From: Sulfitobacter sp. S223
Lineage (GTDB): Bacteria; Pseudomonadota; Alphaproteobacteria; Rhodobacterales; Rhodobacteraceae
DNA: 64,000 nucleotides
Reading direction: 5' to 3'
Assembly: GCF_025143825.1 (NCBI RefSeq)
Contig: NZ_CP083560.1
Location: 310,001 to 374,000, forward strand
Program-made: the position numbers and the translations under genes
The notes under the pieces: model-generated
Seen by the model: the letters and a program-made list of their open reading frames with translations, nothing else
Told to the model about the DNA's origin: nothing
The model's database searches: none
Shown here: one piece after another, positions 1 through 8,761 of the stretch
Layout of the letters: each line of letters opens with the position of its first letter
How positions within the stretch are numbered: the first letter of the stretch is position 1

Positions 1-1
1 A

Positions 2-223
2 GCGACCGCGCCACTTGAAGGTGAAGCCGCAGCCGAAAGCGAAACAGGCAGCTCAACCACAGTTGCCGACAACAATGGTGAAGAGACAGCCACAAGCACT
101 GTCCCAGCCGGTGACGACATGACAGAGTTCGCTGAAAACGTAGAACTGCTGAACCTCACATGTGAGCGTAACATCGACGCTATGGTGACCGAAGCTGCTG
201 CTGGCATGGAAGGCACACGCTAA
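2..223 (+). CDS. C-terminal end of an unknown acidic protein (partial)
   Basis: An open frame runs in from the left edge and stops at TAA 221-223, giving the last 73 residues of a protein. The visible part is rich in Glu, Ala, Thr and Ser up to about residue 40 and then becomes more ordered, with a Cys near the end (LTCERNID). The low-complexity stretch looks like a linker. A strong intrinsic terminator follows 30 bases downstream, which supports this as a real gene end. No family can be named from this fragment. Confidence 0.6.
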   Translation, partial: ATAPLEGEAAAESETGSSTTVADNNGEETATSTVPAGDDMTEFAENVELLNLTCERNIDAMVTEAAAGMEGTR

Positions 224-253
224 GCCGCTAGTCAGTAAATATAACTAGTATCA

Positions 254-281
254 AGGGGTCGCAGTTTGCGGCCCCTTTTTT
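254..281 (+). terminator. Intrinsic terminator of the partial first gene
   Basis: GGGGTCGC and GCGGCCCC form an 8-bp stem (one G-T pair) around a short AGTTT loop, directly followed by six T. It closes the gene that enters from the left edge. Confidence 0.85.
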
Positions 282-325
282 CATTGGTTGCTACGTATTT
301 CTTTTTGTCCATTTCCCGCTAAGTC

Positions 326-1468
326 TTGGGCGTGGACAAACCGCTTTTCATAGGACACGAGATTTTTCGCGGCTCCAGTTACGGGCCCAAACATCCCTTG
401 CGTGTGCCTCGGGTGTCTACTGTAATAGATCTGAGCCGTGCGATGGGTTGGTTGCCCCGCGCGCAATATGTGACGGCACCTCGTGCCAAGCCTAAAGCGT
501 TGCATGCATGGCACGACCCTGACTATATCGCTGCGCTGCAACGGGTAGAAGCAGCACAGCAGACGCAATCAGACGATCTTGCGCGCTATGGTATCGGGAG
601 CGTGACCAATCCTGTGTTCCCTGAAATTTTCCGTCGGCCTGCAACAGCTGCGGGCGGTTCGATCCTTGCCGGAGAGCTTTTGGCGCAGGGGGGCGTGATC
701 TATAATCCGGCGGGTGGCACACATCACGGGTTACCCGCACGGGCGAACGGGTTCTGCTATCTCAACGATCCGGTTCTGGCGATGTTGTCGTTGCGCCATC
801 ATGGGGTTCAGCGGATTGCCTATGTGGATATTGATGCGCACCATTGCGATGGTGTGGCAGCAGGATTTGCCGGTGATCCGGACTGCCTGATGATCTCTGT
901 TCATGAAGAAGGGCTTTGGCCGCGTACGGGGGTCATCGATGATGATGCAGGCGGCAACGCTATCAATCTACCGGTGCCGCGTGGGCTTAGGGACAGCGAA
1001 ATGGCGCATATCCGCGATGCGCTGATCCTGCCGAAAGTGGCCGAGTTTGCGCCTGATGCGATTGTTTTCCTATGTGGTGCCGACGCGGTCGAAGACGATC
1101 CGCTCGCGCATCTTTCGCTGAGTAATAATGCCCACTGGGATATTTTGCGCGGGCTTATGGCGCTTGGTGTGCCGCGGCTGCTGGTATTGGGCGGTGGGGG
1201 ATATAACCCGTGGACGGTGGGGCGGATGTGGACAGGCGTTTGGGGCATTCTCAACGGTCACACTCCGGGAGAGGATTTGACCAAAGCAGGCGAGGAAGTG
1301 CTGCGGGCCTTAACGTTCCATGGCAACAGCCGTGGGCGCAATCCACCCGAGCATTGGTTCACTACCTTGCGGGACGCCCCGCAGGAGGACGCAGGGACAT
1401 CACCAGTTGTCCGGCAACGTGTGGCAACTCTTGCGCGGCGCCCGTTTCCAAAACGGCATGTTTGGTAA
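326..1468 (+). CDS. Histone deacetylase family protein (AcuC/acetylpolyamine amidohydrolase-like)
   Basis: This is a 380-residue member of the arginase/deacetylase superfamily, zinc hydrolases that remove acetyl groups from lysine side chains or polyamines. The tandem His pair is at residues 133-134 (GGTHHGLP), and the metal ligands are in DIDAHHCDG (Asp170, His172) with a third Asp in the later CGADAVEDDP motif. GGGGYNP is the usual glycine loop before the active-site Tyr. The start is uncertain: the frame opens with TTG at 326, GTG at 332 is possible, and neither has a clear ribosome binding site. The 3' end overlaps the convergent DUF1294 gene by 107 bases. The substrate cannot be told from sequence; the family in bacteria acts on acetyl-CoA synthetase, acetylpolyamines or unknown amides. 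Confidence 0.88.
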   Translation: MGVDKPLFIGHEIFRGSSYGPKHPLRVPRVSTVIDLSRAMGWLPRAQYVTAPRAKPKALHAWHDPDYIAALQRVEAAQQTQSDDLARYGIGSVTNPVFPEIFRRPATAAGGSILAGELLAQGGVIYNPAGGTHHGLPARANGFCYLNDPVLAMLSLRHHGVQRIAYVDIDAHHCDGVAAGFAGDPDCLMISVHEEGLWPRTGVIDDDAGGNAINLPVPRGLRDSEMAHIRDALILPKVAEFAPDAIVFLCGADAVEDDPLAHLSLSNNAHWDILRGLMALGVPRLLVLGGGGYNPWTVGRMWTGVWGILNGHTPGEDLTKAGEEVLRALTFHGNSRGRNPPEHWFTTLRDAPQEDAGTSPVVRQRVATLARRPFPKRHVW

Positions 1469-1781
1469 CGGGCGCCGCCGGTGGCACAAGAGACAACAGG
1501 CCCAGTACCAGCACGAAAGTAGTGACAGATGCTGCTTGCAGCGCGCCGATGACGTTAAGCTGATGTCCGAAGGGTTGTTTGTACGACTTGTGGCGCAACC
1601 TTTTCTGGGCAAGCTTTGCGCCACCCCAGCCCCCGATGCGTGCAAGGTGCAGCAGTGTGGCTTCTGGTGTGCGCTGTTCCTTATTGATCGCAAACCGCTT
1701 GTCTGCAGCAAAGGCGCGGTAGGTCTTTAGATTAATGAAGCCAAGATAGGCAATCGCAATTATGAATACTGAAAAAATCAT
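1362..1781 (-). CDS. DUF1294 family small membrane protein
   Basis: This 139-residue protein has an N-terminal membrane segment, the DUF1294 signature RTPEATLLHLARIGGWGG followed by RHKSYKQPF, and a second hydrophobic helix near residues 80-100. I chose ATG 1781 over an upstream TTG at 1799; neither has a good ribosome binding site. The function of DUF1294 is unknown. The last 35 or so codons are antisense to the end of the deacetylase gene, so the C-terminal tail beyond the family core may be poorly conserved. The convergent 107-base overlap is unusual for this window, where convergent genes otherwise overlap by fewer than 50 bases. Confidence 0.7.
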   Translation of the reverse strand: MIFSVFIIAIAYLGFINLKTYRAFAADKRFAINKEQRTPEATLLHLARIGGWGGAKLAQKRLRHKSYKQPFGHQLNVIGALQAASVTTFVLVLGLLSLVPPAAPVTKHAVLETGAAQELPHVAGQLVMSLRPPAGRPAR

Positions 1782-1820
1782 GAGTCTGTGCCGGGTCAAA
1801 TAATATCAGACAGTATAAGC

Positions 1821-1848
1821 AAAAAAGACCCCGCATCGCGGGGCCTTT
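1821..1848 (-). terminator. Intrinsic terminator downstream of the binding-protein gene
   Basis: Read on the minus strand, CCCCGC and GCGGGG flank a short GAT loop, and the stem is followed by GTCTTTTTT. It lies about 30 bases beyond the stop of the binding protein gene at 1877. Confidence 0.8.
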
Positions 1849-1876
1849 TGGTGGTAATTTCAAGACAATAGAAAGT

Positions 1877-3355
1877 TTAGTCAGCCCAGCTTACGGCAGT
1901 AAGATCATTGGCTTGCGTAGGCGCGTTGGCCCAGAGCCCTTGCAGGCCCGCTTTTGCCACGGACAAGGCTGCAAGCTGGAAAAGGTAGCCGTTGACGTAA
2001 TCGCTTGAGATCATCTTTTGCGCTTCAGCCAGCATCGCTGTGCGCATGTCGGGATCTGTGGTGCTGTTGAGTCTTGTCATCAGCTCCTGAAACGCTGGAT
2101 TGTCATATTGGAAGTAGTAGTCAGGGTTCGCATAGATGCCGATGTCCATCGGTTCTGTGTGGCTAACGATGGTCAGGCCAAAGTTCTTGCCCTTGAACAC
2201 AGACTCCAGCCACTGCGCCCATTCTACGTTTGTGATCTCTGCCTTGATGCCAACAGCGGCCAATTGCGATGCGATGATCTCGCCGCCGCGGCGCGCGTAG
2301 GAAGGGGGTGGCAGGAAGAGTGTTGTCTCGAACCCGTCTGGATAGCCCGCTTCGGCCAAGAGGGTCTTGGATTTTTCAGGGTCATAGGTGCTCATGCCGG
2401 TCAGGTCGACATAGGCGGGATTGTGTGGCGCGAAATGTGTGCCGATGGGTGTGCCGTAGCCGAACATGGCGCCGTCGATGATGGATTGGCGATCAATCGC
2501 ATGGGCCAACGCTTCGCGCACCTTCACGTTGTCAAAGGGCGGCATCTTGTTGTTGGTGGACAGGATCGTTTCCCCTTCGGTGGAGCCGACAAGCACCTGA
2601 AAGCGCGGATCAGCTTCGAATTGGGGCAGGTTTTCGGGGGCCGGGAACCCGGAAAAGACGTCGATGTCTTCTGCCATCATCGACGAGAACGCAGCCGTTG
2701 GATCGGAGATGAATTTGAACGTGGCTTTGGTCAGCACGGCAGGTGTGCCCCAATAGGTCTCGTTGCGGCTCAGCTCGATCTTGTCGCCTTGGGTCCAGCT
2801 GTCGAATTTGAACGCGCCGGTCCCGACAGGAGTCTGTTTGATGCCCTCAATGCTTTCGGGCGCTACAATCACTGCATCGCCCCAGGCAAGGTTGAACAGC
2901 ATGTTGCCGTTTGCCTCGGATAGTTTGATTTCGACCGTTGCGGGGTCAATCACGTTAACTTCGGAGATGGCTGCATAAAGTGCTTTTTGCGCGTTTGCGC
3001 TGTCTTCTGCACCAATCCGGTCAAGCGAGAACTTCACGTCTTCCGCGTCCATGGAGGAGCCGTCGTGGAATGTAACACCTTCGTTGAGCGTGAAAGTGTA
3101 GGTCAAACCGTCTTCGGAAATCTCCCAGCTTTTGGCCAGTCCGGGGATTACCGCACCTGCGCTATCAAAGCGGGTGAGACCTTCGAACACGTTGGAATAA
3201 AGCACGGAATCAATCGCGCCAGCGGCAGCACTGGTCGGGTCAAGGTGCGGTGGCTCAAGCTGGATGGCGATTGTGATATCGTCTTTTGCAGCGGCTGCAC
3301 CGACCATAAGGGCAGCCGTGCTGACACCCAGTAAAAGCGTACGGAGATGGAACAT
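1877..3355 (-). CDS. ABC transporter substrate-binding protein, oligopeptide/nickel class (SBP_bac_5)
   Basis: A 492-residue periplasmic solute-binding protein with a clear signal peptide (hydrophobic run, then AAAAKDD). Family signatures include the N-terminal PGLAKSWEISEDGLTYTF block and the FHDGSSMDAEDVKFSLDRI block typical of DppA/OppA-like proteins. ATG 3355 is preferred because GAGGAAG sits 6-7 bases upstream; an earlier ATG at 3370 would put that signal inside the gene. It is an orphan: no permease or ATPase genes lie nearby, so it must work with components encoded elsewhere. The ligand cannot be inferred (peptides, opines, nickel chelates and glycosides all occur in the family). Confidence 0.92.
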   Translation of the reverse strand: MFHLRTLLLGVSTAALMVGAAAAKDDITIAIQLEPPHLDPTSAAAGAIDSVLYSNVFEGLTRFDSAGAVIPGLAKSWEISEDGLTYTFTLNEGVTFHDGSSMDAEDVKFSLDRIGAEDSANAQKALYAAISEVNVIDPATVEIKLSEANGNMLFNLAWGDAVIVAPESIEGIKQTPVGTGAFKFDSWTQGDKIELSRNETYWGTPAVLTKATFKFISDPTAAFSSMMAEDIDVFSGFPAPENLPQFEADPRFQVLVGSTEGETILSTNNKMPPFDNVKVREALAHAIDRQSIIDGAMFGYGTPIGTHFAPHNPAYVDLTGMSTYDPEKSKTLLAEAGYPDGFETTLFLPPPSYARRGGEIIASQLAAVGIKAEITNVEWAQWLESVFKGKNFGLTIVSHTEPMDIGIYANPDYYFQYDNPAFQELMTRLNSTTDPDMRTAMLAEAQKMISSDYVNGYLFQLAALSVAKAGLQGLWANAPTQANDLTAVSWAD

Positions 3356-3481
3356 GTGTGGCTTCCTCATTGAGTTATGCAGAAAGACTAGGCGACGATT
3401 GGCGTTATGGCTAGGAGAAACCTTGCGGCAACTAATGACCAGCGTTATGGCCTGAGCCTCAATTTACGGAGAGGATCGGGC

Positions 3482-4720
3482 ATGGCTGTTTTAGGCGTGG
3501 ATTTTGGAACGTCGAATTCGGCGGCGGCTGTGGCAGTGGATGGCCGTGCGCATCTGATCACGTTGGAGGCGGATGAGACAACGCTGCCCACAGCGGTGTT
3601 TTTCGACTTTGACGCCCGCAAAATGCGGATCGGTGCGGCGGCCGGGTCAGCGTTGCTGGCGGGCGATGAAGGCCGGTATATGCGCGCGCTCAAAAGCCTG
3701 CTGGGCGCGCCGCTGATGCGTGAGCGGCGGAACTACCTTGGGGAAAAACTAGACTTTATCGACATCGTGGCACGGTTTCTGGCGCAGGTGAAAGCGGCAG
3801 CACAGGCGCAGACGGGCGTGGAGTTTGACCGCGCGCTGTCAGGGCGTCCGGTGCGGTTTCACGGCGATGACGCGCGCAACGCGCAGGCAGAAGTGGATCT
3901 GCGTGAGGCGTATGAGCGGGCGGGCTTTTCCGATGTCGCATTTATGTATGAGCCCGAAGCGGCGGCCTTGGCCAACCGTGCCGTGTTGGGGGAGGGCGAT
4001 CTGGGCCTGATCGTGGATATTGGCGGGGGTACGTCCGATTTCACGCTCTTTCGTAACGAGGCCGATGGGATTGATATTCTGGCAAGCCACGGTGTGCGTC
4101 TTGGTGGGACAGATTTTGACCGCGTCCTCAGCCTTGAGACTGTGATGCCGCTGTTGGGGCGCGGTAGTGAAATTCGCCATGCCTTTGGGAATGAGACTCA
4201 TACGGCCCCGTCGACGATCTTTAACGATCTGGCGACCTGGCAGAAAATTCAATTCCTTTACGCGCCTGACAGCCGACGTCTGGCGAAGGATTTGCTGCAA
4301 TATGCGGTCGAGCCGGAGAAATTCGAACGGCTGACATCCGTGCTTGAGGATGAGTTGGGGCATGACATCGCATTCGCAGTGGAGGCCGGTAAAATTGGTG
4401 CAAACACCAGTGGCACGGGTAAAATTGATCTGGGCGTGGTTGAACGTAAGTTAACCGCCGAGCTGACCGATGCGCGGTTAGAGGCGCTGCTGTCTGGCAT
4501 GACGGGTGAAATGGCCACCGCCGCGCGAGCGACTGTCGCGCAGGCCGGTGTCGCACCTGAGGCTGTGACACATCTGGTCTTCGTCGGGGGATCCAGTCTG
4601 ATGCGGGTCACGCAAGCCACCCTCAGCGGGGCATTCGAACAGGCGCAGGTGCACCACGGCTCTGCCCTGACGGCGATTGTGGATGGGCTTGGCCTTGCTG
4701 CCGAGGAGGCGTTTGGTTGA
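3482..4720 (+). CDS. Hsp70 family protein, YegD-like
   Basis: The 412-residue protein is essentially one actin/Hsp70-type ATPase domain. Phosphate-1 motif: GVDFGTSNSAAAV at the N terminus. Phosphate-2 motif: LIVDIGGGTSDFTLF. Adenosine motif: HLVFVGGSSLMRV. DnaK is about 640 residues, so the peptide-binding domain and lid are absent, as in E. coli YegD. ATG 3482 is used because the protein family starts right at this motif and GGAGAGG precedes it. No GrpE or J-protein gene is near. It converges with the M20 peptidase gene, five bases away. A chaperone role is inferred from the family only. Confidence 0.88.
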   Translation: MAVLGVDFGTSNSAAAVAVDGRAHLITLEADETTLPTAVFFDFDARKMRIGAAAGSALLAGDEGRYMRALKSLLGAPLMRERRNYLGEKLDFIDIVARFLAQVKAAAQAQTGVEFDRALSGRPVRFHGDDARNAQAEVDLREAYERAGFSDVAFMYEPEAAALANRAVLGEGDLGLIVDIGGGTSDFTLFRNEADGIDILASHGVRLGGTDFDRVLSLETVMPLLGRGSEIRHAFGNETHTAPSTIFNDLATWQKIQFLYAPDSRRLAKDLLQYAVEPEKFERLTSVLEDELGHDIAFAVEAGKIGANTSGTGKIDLGVVERKLTAELTDARLEALLSGMTGEMATAARATVAQAGVAPEAVTHLVFVGGSSLMRVTQATLSGAFEQAQVHHGSALTAIVDGLGLAAEEAFG

Positions 4721-4725
4721 GAAAC

Positions 4726-6009
4726 TTATGAGCCTGGTGGAAGCAGGAGGGTTTCCAGCGTAGCGCCCATGACGCAGGCGCTGTCGATCATGTCATCCAC
4801 GCCGATCCATTCATCGGGTTTATGGGCCAGCTCCAACACGCCAGGCCCGTAAGCGATGCAGTTTTTCATCTTACCGATGCGGTCGATATGCTTTTGATCG
4901 TATGAACCGGGAGAGGCCACATATTCGGGGGCGCGCCCCATAACGTCTTCAATGGCCTTTGCGACGGTCCGCACCACGGGCGCATCACGGTCCGTCATAG
5001 AAGGTAGGACCGAGTTGAGCTCCGTCAGCTCATACTCAAAGTCGGCGCGCGTGGCGCGCAGCCCTTCGAGCAAAGCAGTGACTTCGCCGCGGACCTGATC
5101 AAGCGGCTCTTCAACAAGAAAGCGGCGGTCAATGGTGATGCGGCAGCTGTCGGGGACGCAGTGGGCGGGCAGGCCGTCAAAATCCGGGTCTTGTTCCTTT
5201 TGGCCGCCGTGTATCGAATTGATGTTCATCGTCGAGCTGCGCGCGCCTTCGGGAACGACGGGCATATCGGTGTATCGCGCAGCCATCGCGGGGAAAAGTT
5301 TGTCCTCGAACTCTGACAGGACGGCGCCCATGTGGCGTACCGCGCAATCGCCCAAGAACGGCATGGAGCCGTGTGCGATCTCGCCTTTGGTCTCTATCTC
5401 GGCCCACCAGCCGCCACGATGCCCGAGGCAGATGCGGTCCTTGTTCAGCGGTTCGGGGATGATCACGTGCTGGACGCGTTCGGCCGCGAAATAGCCTTTC
5501 TCGGCCAGATAGGCGACACCGCCATAGCCACCGGATTCCTCATCAGCAGTGCCTGAAATTTCAATCGCACCGGCGAAGTCAGGGTAGGTCTCAATGAAGG
5601 TTTCGGCGGCAATAATGGACGACGCAAGACCGCCTTTCATATCACAAGAACCGCGGCCATAGATTTTGCCGTCCTTCAGCTCCCCGCCAAATGGATCGGT
5701 CGTCCAGCCAGCCCCGACTTCGACGACGTCGGTATGGCTGTTGAAGTGTACGCATTCGCCTGCAATGGTGCCTTCGCGGCGGGCGATGATGTTCCAGCGC
5801 GGGTATTTGGTGCTGTCACCCGGAGTGCCATGGGCGCGGATCATCTGCGTCTCAAACCCATGCGCCTTCAGCCTTTTGTCCAGATATTCGCAGATAGCAA
5901 GATAGTCCTGACCGGGAGGGTTCAGCGTGGGAATCCGGATGAGATCTTGCGTCAGCGCAATCAAATCGTCGCGCTTGGCGGAAATGGCTTGCATCAGGGG
6001 CGTTTTCAT
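4726..6009 (-). CDS. M20 family metallopeptidase (ArgE/DapE-like deacylase)
   Basis: A 427-residue M20 metal-dependent amidohydrolase. Metal ligands and catalytic residues are visible: FNSHTDVVEVG (His, Asp), GRGSCDMKGG (bridging Asp), TADEESGGYGG (catalytic Glu and metal Glu), EPLNKDRIC (Glu) and a final His in SYDQKHIDRIGK. The family cleaves N-acyl or peptide amide bonds of amino acids (acetylornithine, succinyl-diaminopimelate, carnosine). It stands alone, with no arg or dap genes nearby, so a biosynthetic role cannot be assumed; a catabolic deacylase is equally likely. Confidence 0.85.
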   Translation of the reverse strand: MKTPLMQAISAKRDDLIALTQDLIRIPTLNPPGQDYLAICEYLDKRLKAHGFETQMIRAHGTPGDSTKYPRWNIIARREGTIAGECVHFNSHTDVVEVGAGWTTDPFGGELKDGKIYGRGSCDMKGGLASSIIAAETFIETYPDFAGAIEISGTADEESGGYGGVAYLAEKGYFAAERVQHVIIPEPLNKDRICLGHRGGWWAEIETKGEIAHGSMPFLGDCAVRHMGAVLSEFEDKLFPAMAARYTDMPVVPEGARSSTMNINSIHGGQKEQDPDFDGLPAHCVPDSCRITIDRRFLVEEPLDQVRGEVTALLEGLRATRADFEYELTELNSVLPSMTDRDAPVVRTVAKAIEDVMGRAPEYVASPGSYDQKHIDRIGKMKNCIAYGPGVLELAHKPDEWIGVDDMIDSACVMGATLETLLLPPGS

Positions 6010-6155
6010 CAGGTAACCTTTTTTGAACGAAAGGGTGGGGTTGTGCGTTCACCCGTGTCAGGTCTGAACTTTCGATCCGTATCATTGCGGAACAATGCGG
6101 GAGTGCAAGACCTGAATTTGGCCCCTCGGGGCATACTCAGGAGCCAGATACAAAG

Positions 6156-6992
6156 ATGACATCGCAAAGTAGCCATACCAACATGCGCCGTGAGGCAGAA
6201 GAACAATCGGTTGAGGAAGCGGCAGCGCTGTCACCTCATATGATCTATGAGGTGATCCGCCGGGATGGTGAAGAAGAACTGCTGCGCACCAAGCGGTCAT
6301 TGTTCTGGTCCGGCATTGCGGCAGGTATTCTGATCAGCCTTTCGGTTCTGGGCGAGGCTGTCTTTCGAACCTATTTGCCTGACGCTCCTTGGCGCCACCT
6401 GATTGAGAACCTTGGATATTCTCTCGGCTTTCTTGCCGTTATCATGGGGCGGATGCAGCTGTTTACTGAAAACACCATCACAACAGTTCTCCCGATTATG
6501 CGGAAAAGGACGCTTGTTGCGTTTGGTTGTATGCTAAGATTGTGGGGCATCGTGTTGGGAGCGAATGTGCTGGGTGCATTTGCTGCTGCGGCCCTGTTTG
6601 TCTTTACTCCGGCGATTTCGCCCGAGATTTTACCCGCCATTGTATCCTTGTCAGAGCACGCGACCGGCATGCCACCGTTGCAGGGCTTTTGGCGTGCCAT
6701 CCCTGCGGGTATCATCGTTGCGTTGATTGTCTGGATGATGCCACAGGCTGCTGAAGCCGGATTTCTGTTGATAATGGCGTTTACCTGGCTGATTGCAGCC
6801 GGTGATTTCACCCACGTGGTGGCCGGATCGGTAGAGATGGCTGTGCTGATACTGCAAGGCAGCCTGGGCATTCAAGACGCACTGTTGGGGTTCTTTCTGC
6901 CCGTGCTTGCCGGTAACATCATCGGCGGTACGTTGATCTTTACGCTGGCGGCATGGGGTCAGGTCCGCGATGAGGTAGAAGACGAAGAATAG
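6156..6992 (+). CDS. Formate/nitrite transporter family (FNT) membrane protein
   Basis: This 278-residue protein has a polar, Glu-rich 45-residue N terminus and then six predicted membrane helices in the FNT pattern. The MGRMQLFTENTITTVLPIM segment matches the conserved LFTEN-type loop of the YfdC branch. FNT pentamers conduct small monovalent anions such as formate, nitrite or hydrosulfide. An AGGAG sequence lies about ten bases before ATG 6156. The YihY-like gene starts 16 bases after its stop, so the two are probably co-transcribed. The YfdC branch is not well characterised, and the anion is unknown. Confidence 0.85.
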   Translation: MTSQSSHTNMRREAEEQSVEEAAALSPHMIYEVIRRDGEEELLRTKRSLFWSGIAAGILISLSVLGEAVFRTYLPDAPWRHLIENLGYSLGFLAVIMGRMQLFTENTITTVLPIMRKRTLVAFGCMLRLWGIVLGANVLGAFAAAALFVFTPAISPEILPAIVSLSEHATGMPPLQGFWRAIPAGIIVALIVWMMPQAAEAGFLLIMAFTWLIAAGDFTHVVAGSVEMAVLILQGSLGIQDALLGFFLPVLAGNIIGGTLIFTLAAWGQVRDEVEDEE

Positions 6993-7008
6993 CTGGAACG
7001 GGGACGCT

Positions 7009-7962
7009 ATGAGCGACACACAAGTGGCAGAGATGCCCAGAGGATTCTTCGGCACGTTCTGGGCCGCCCTTCGGGGCGGCTTTTTACAGATAGGTGAGAC
7101 GAACCTTGCGCTGGTCTCGGCCGGGGTTGGATTTTTCGGAATGCTATCGCTGTTCCCTGCTATTGCAGCGCTGATTGCATTATTGAGCCTGTTTTCTGAT
7201 CCTGTGGTGGTGCTTTCGCAGCTGGAGGACATGAAAGGGTTTCTGCCAGAAGATGTTTATCAGATTTTCTATGCGCAGATTGTGAGCCTTGTGATGACCA
7301 GCCCCGAGACTTTGGGCTGGGCGGGTATCATATCCATCGCTGCTGCGATGTGGTCTGCGCGGGCAGGGGTTGCGGCGATGATGACGGGGCTTAACGCTGT
7401 GCACGGCGAAAAAGACCGTGCCACCATCCGGCATTATGTGCGGGCGTTGTTATTGACGCTTGCTTTGGTCGCTGTCGGCTTTGTGGCGCTGGTAACGCTG
7501 GTGGTGGCGCCTGTGGTGTTGGCGTTCTTTCCATTGGGCGGAATCACAGGTCTGGTCGTCGAGGCCTTGCGCTGGGCAATTGCGATTGGTGTGCTTCTGG
7601 CGGGGGTAAGTATGCTTTATCGCTACGGTCCAAATCGGGGCAAACCGCATCGTCGCTCTGTCAGAGCGGGCGCTGTCGTTGCAGTAGCAAGCTGGGCGGG
7701 TTTGTCGATCCTGTTTTCCTACTACGTTGCCAATTTCGGCAACTATAATCAGGTTTACGGATCAATCGGGGCCGTGATCGCGATGCTGGTCTGGCTTTGG
7801 CTCAGCAGTTTTTTGATCCTGCTGGGGGCCGTCGTAAATGCGCAGGTTGAAAAGCATGTTTTTGGTGTCGCCATCCCCGAAGTCGCATCCCCTTTTGAGG
7901 AACAGCCTGATGCACCCGCTGAGGAAATTGTTGATGCGACACCGGCAGAGCCATTGCCATGA
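7009..7962 (+). CDS. YihY/virulence factor BrkB family membrane protein
   Basis: A 317-residue inner-membrane protein with about six hydrophobic helices. Features of the YihY/BrkB family are the early FFGMLSLFPAIAALIALLSLF helix and the later GSIGAVIAMLVWLWLSSF helix. The cytoplasmic C-terminal tail (about 35 residues) is acidic and Pro-rich. The name ribonuclease BN was attached to this family in error; no nuclease function is implied. It sits 16 bases after the FNT gene and converges with the Crp/Fnr regulator four bases away. Confidence 0.87.
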   Translation: MSDTQVAEMPRGFFGTFWAALRGGFLQIGETNLALVSAGVGFFGMLSLFPAIAALIALLSLFSDPVVVLSQLEDMKGFLPEDVYQIFYAQIVSLVMTSPETLGWAGIISIAAAMWSARAGVAAMMTGLNAVHGEKDRATIRHYVRALLLTLALVAVGFVALVTLVVAPVVLAFFPLGGITGLVVEALRWAIAIGVLLAGVSMLYRYGPNRGKPHRRSVRAGAVVAVASWAGLSILFSYYVANFGNYNQVYGSIGAVIAMLVWLWLSSFLILLGAVVNAQVEKHVFGVAIPEVASPFEEQPDAPAEEIVDATPAEPLP

Positions 7963-7966
7963 TCCG

Positions 7967-8695
7967 TTAGATCAGGGGCCGTCTGGCAAGCGGGCGTAGT
8001 TCGGTCATTGCGATCTCTGCAAGCGCTTCGAGGCTGTTGATCTGAAGTTGTCCGTCTGACCAAGACGCCAGCTGCTGCTGTTTGAGGCGCGAGATGGTTT
8101 TGTTCGTGTGAACAAGCGACAAACCCATAGCATCCGCTACATCACGCTGTGTGAACGGCAAATCCATCGTGTTGTTCGTGACAAAACCAAGAGACTGGCC
8201 GCGCTGAAAAATCTTGACCATGGCCCAAGCGATCGCTTCGACTGCCGTGCGCTGGCCAACGCTGGACAGGCTTTCACCAAGAAAATTCTCTTCCATTGCG
8301 GCAAGCCATGTCACGTCAAAGGAGCGTTCGGGGTGGGACTTGAAAAAATTCCATAGCTCTGACCGGTTGAAGACGCACAGTCGCATCTGCGTACGTGCCT
8401 CGACGCTATGTCCCATTTCCCCCAAGAGCCCGGCCTGTAGCCCAATGAAATCTCCGGGAAAAACAAAATTGATGACCTGACGTGCGCCATTCTGAAGATG
8501 TCTTTCGCGTATGCCCATCCCGGAAAGTGCTGTGAACAATTGGGGTGCGTTAGAACCCTGCATCAGGATGGGCGTGCCAGGATCCACCGTCAGTTCGCCC
8601 ACCTTGAATTTTTGCATGAAACCCACTTCTTCGGCTGACATATTAACAAATGCATCCTTGCGGTTCAGTGGACAGAATTTGCATTGCGTTGTCAT
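7967..8695 (-). CDS. Crp/Fnr family transcriptional regulator
   Basis: The 242-residue protein has an N-terminal cyclic-nucleotide-type beta-roll (about 20-140), a long dimer helix, and a C-terminal winged helix with recognition region FTQRDVADAMGLSLVHTNKTISRL. The start carries CKFCPL, a CxxC pair near the N terminus; only one other Cys is present, in MRLCVF, so the four-Cys iron-sulfur set of Fnr is not complete. Such a CxxCPL start is frequent in alphaproteobacterial relatives. It is divergent from the degenerate receiver gene across 66 bases. No classical TTGAT-N4-ATCAA box is visible there. Signal and targets are unknown. Confidence 0.9.
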   Translation of the reverse strand: MTTQCKFCPLNRKDAFVNMSAEEVGFMQKFKVGELTVDPGTPILMQGSNAPQLFTALSGMGIRERHLQNGARQVINFVFPGDFIGLQAGLLGEMGHSVEARTQMRLCVFNRSELWNFFKSHPERSFDVTWLAAMEENFLGESLSSVGQRTAVEAIAWAMVKIFQRGQSLGFVTNNTMDLPFTQRDVADAMGLSLVHTNKTISRLKQQQLASWSDGQLQINSLEALAEIAMTELRPLARRPLI

Positions 8696-8761
8696 AAAAA
8701 AATATGCTCCGATGTGTCATAGTTAATGGAGTGAACCAAAACGTTGGGTTAGTGAACTTCG

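Noticed and set aside
2018-2923. 301-codon open frame on the plus strand opposite the binding-protein gene
   Set aside because: It is antisense to a well-supported family member, shows no recognisable family, and has no ribosome binding site. Long antisense frames are expected at this base composition.
6089-6115. GGAAC upstream of the FNT channel gene as a further EcfG promoter
   Set aside because: No NGTT occurs 16-17 bases downstream (the positions read ACCT/CCTG).
8696-8761. Fnr box between the Crp/Fnr regulator and the pseudo-receiver
   Set aside because: No TTGAT-N4-ATCAA-like site with acceptable matches.
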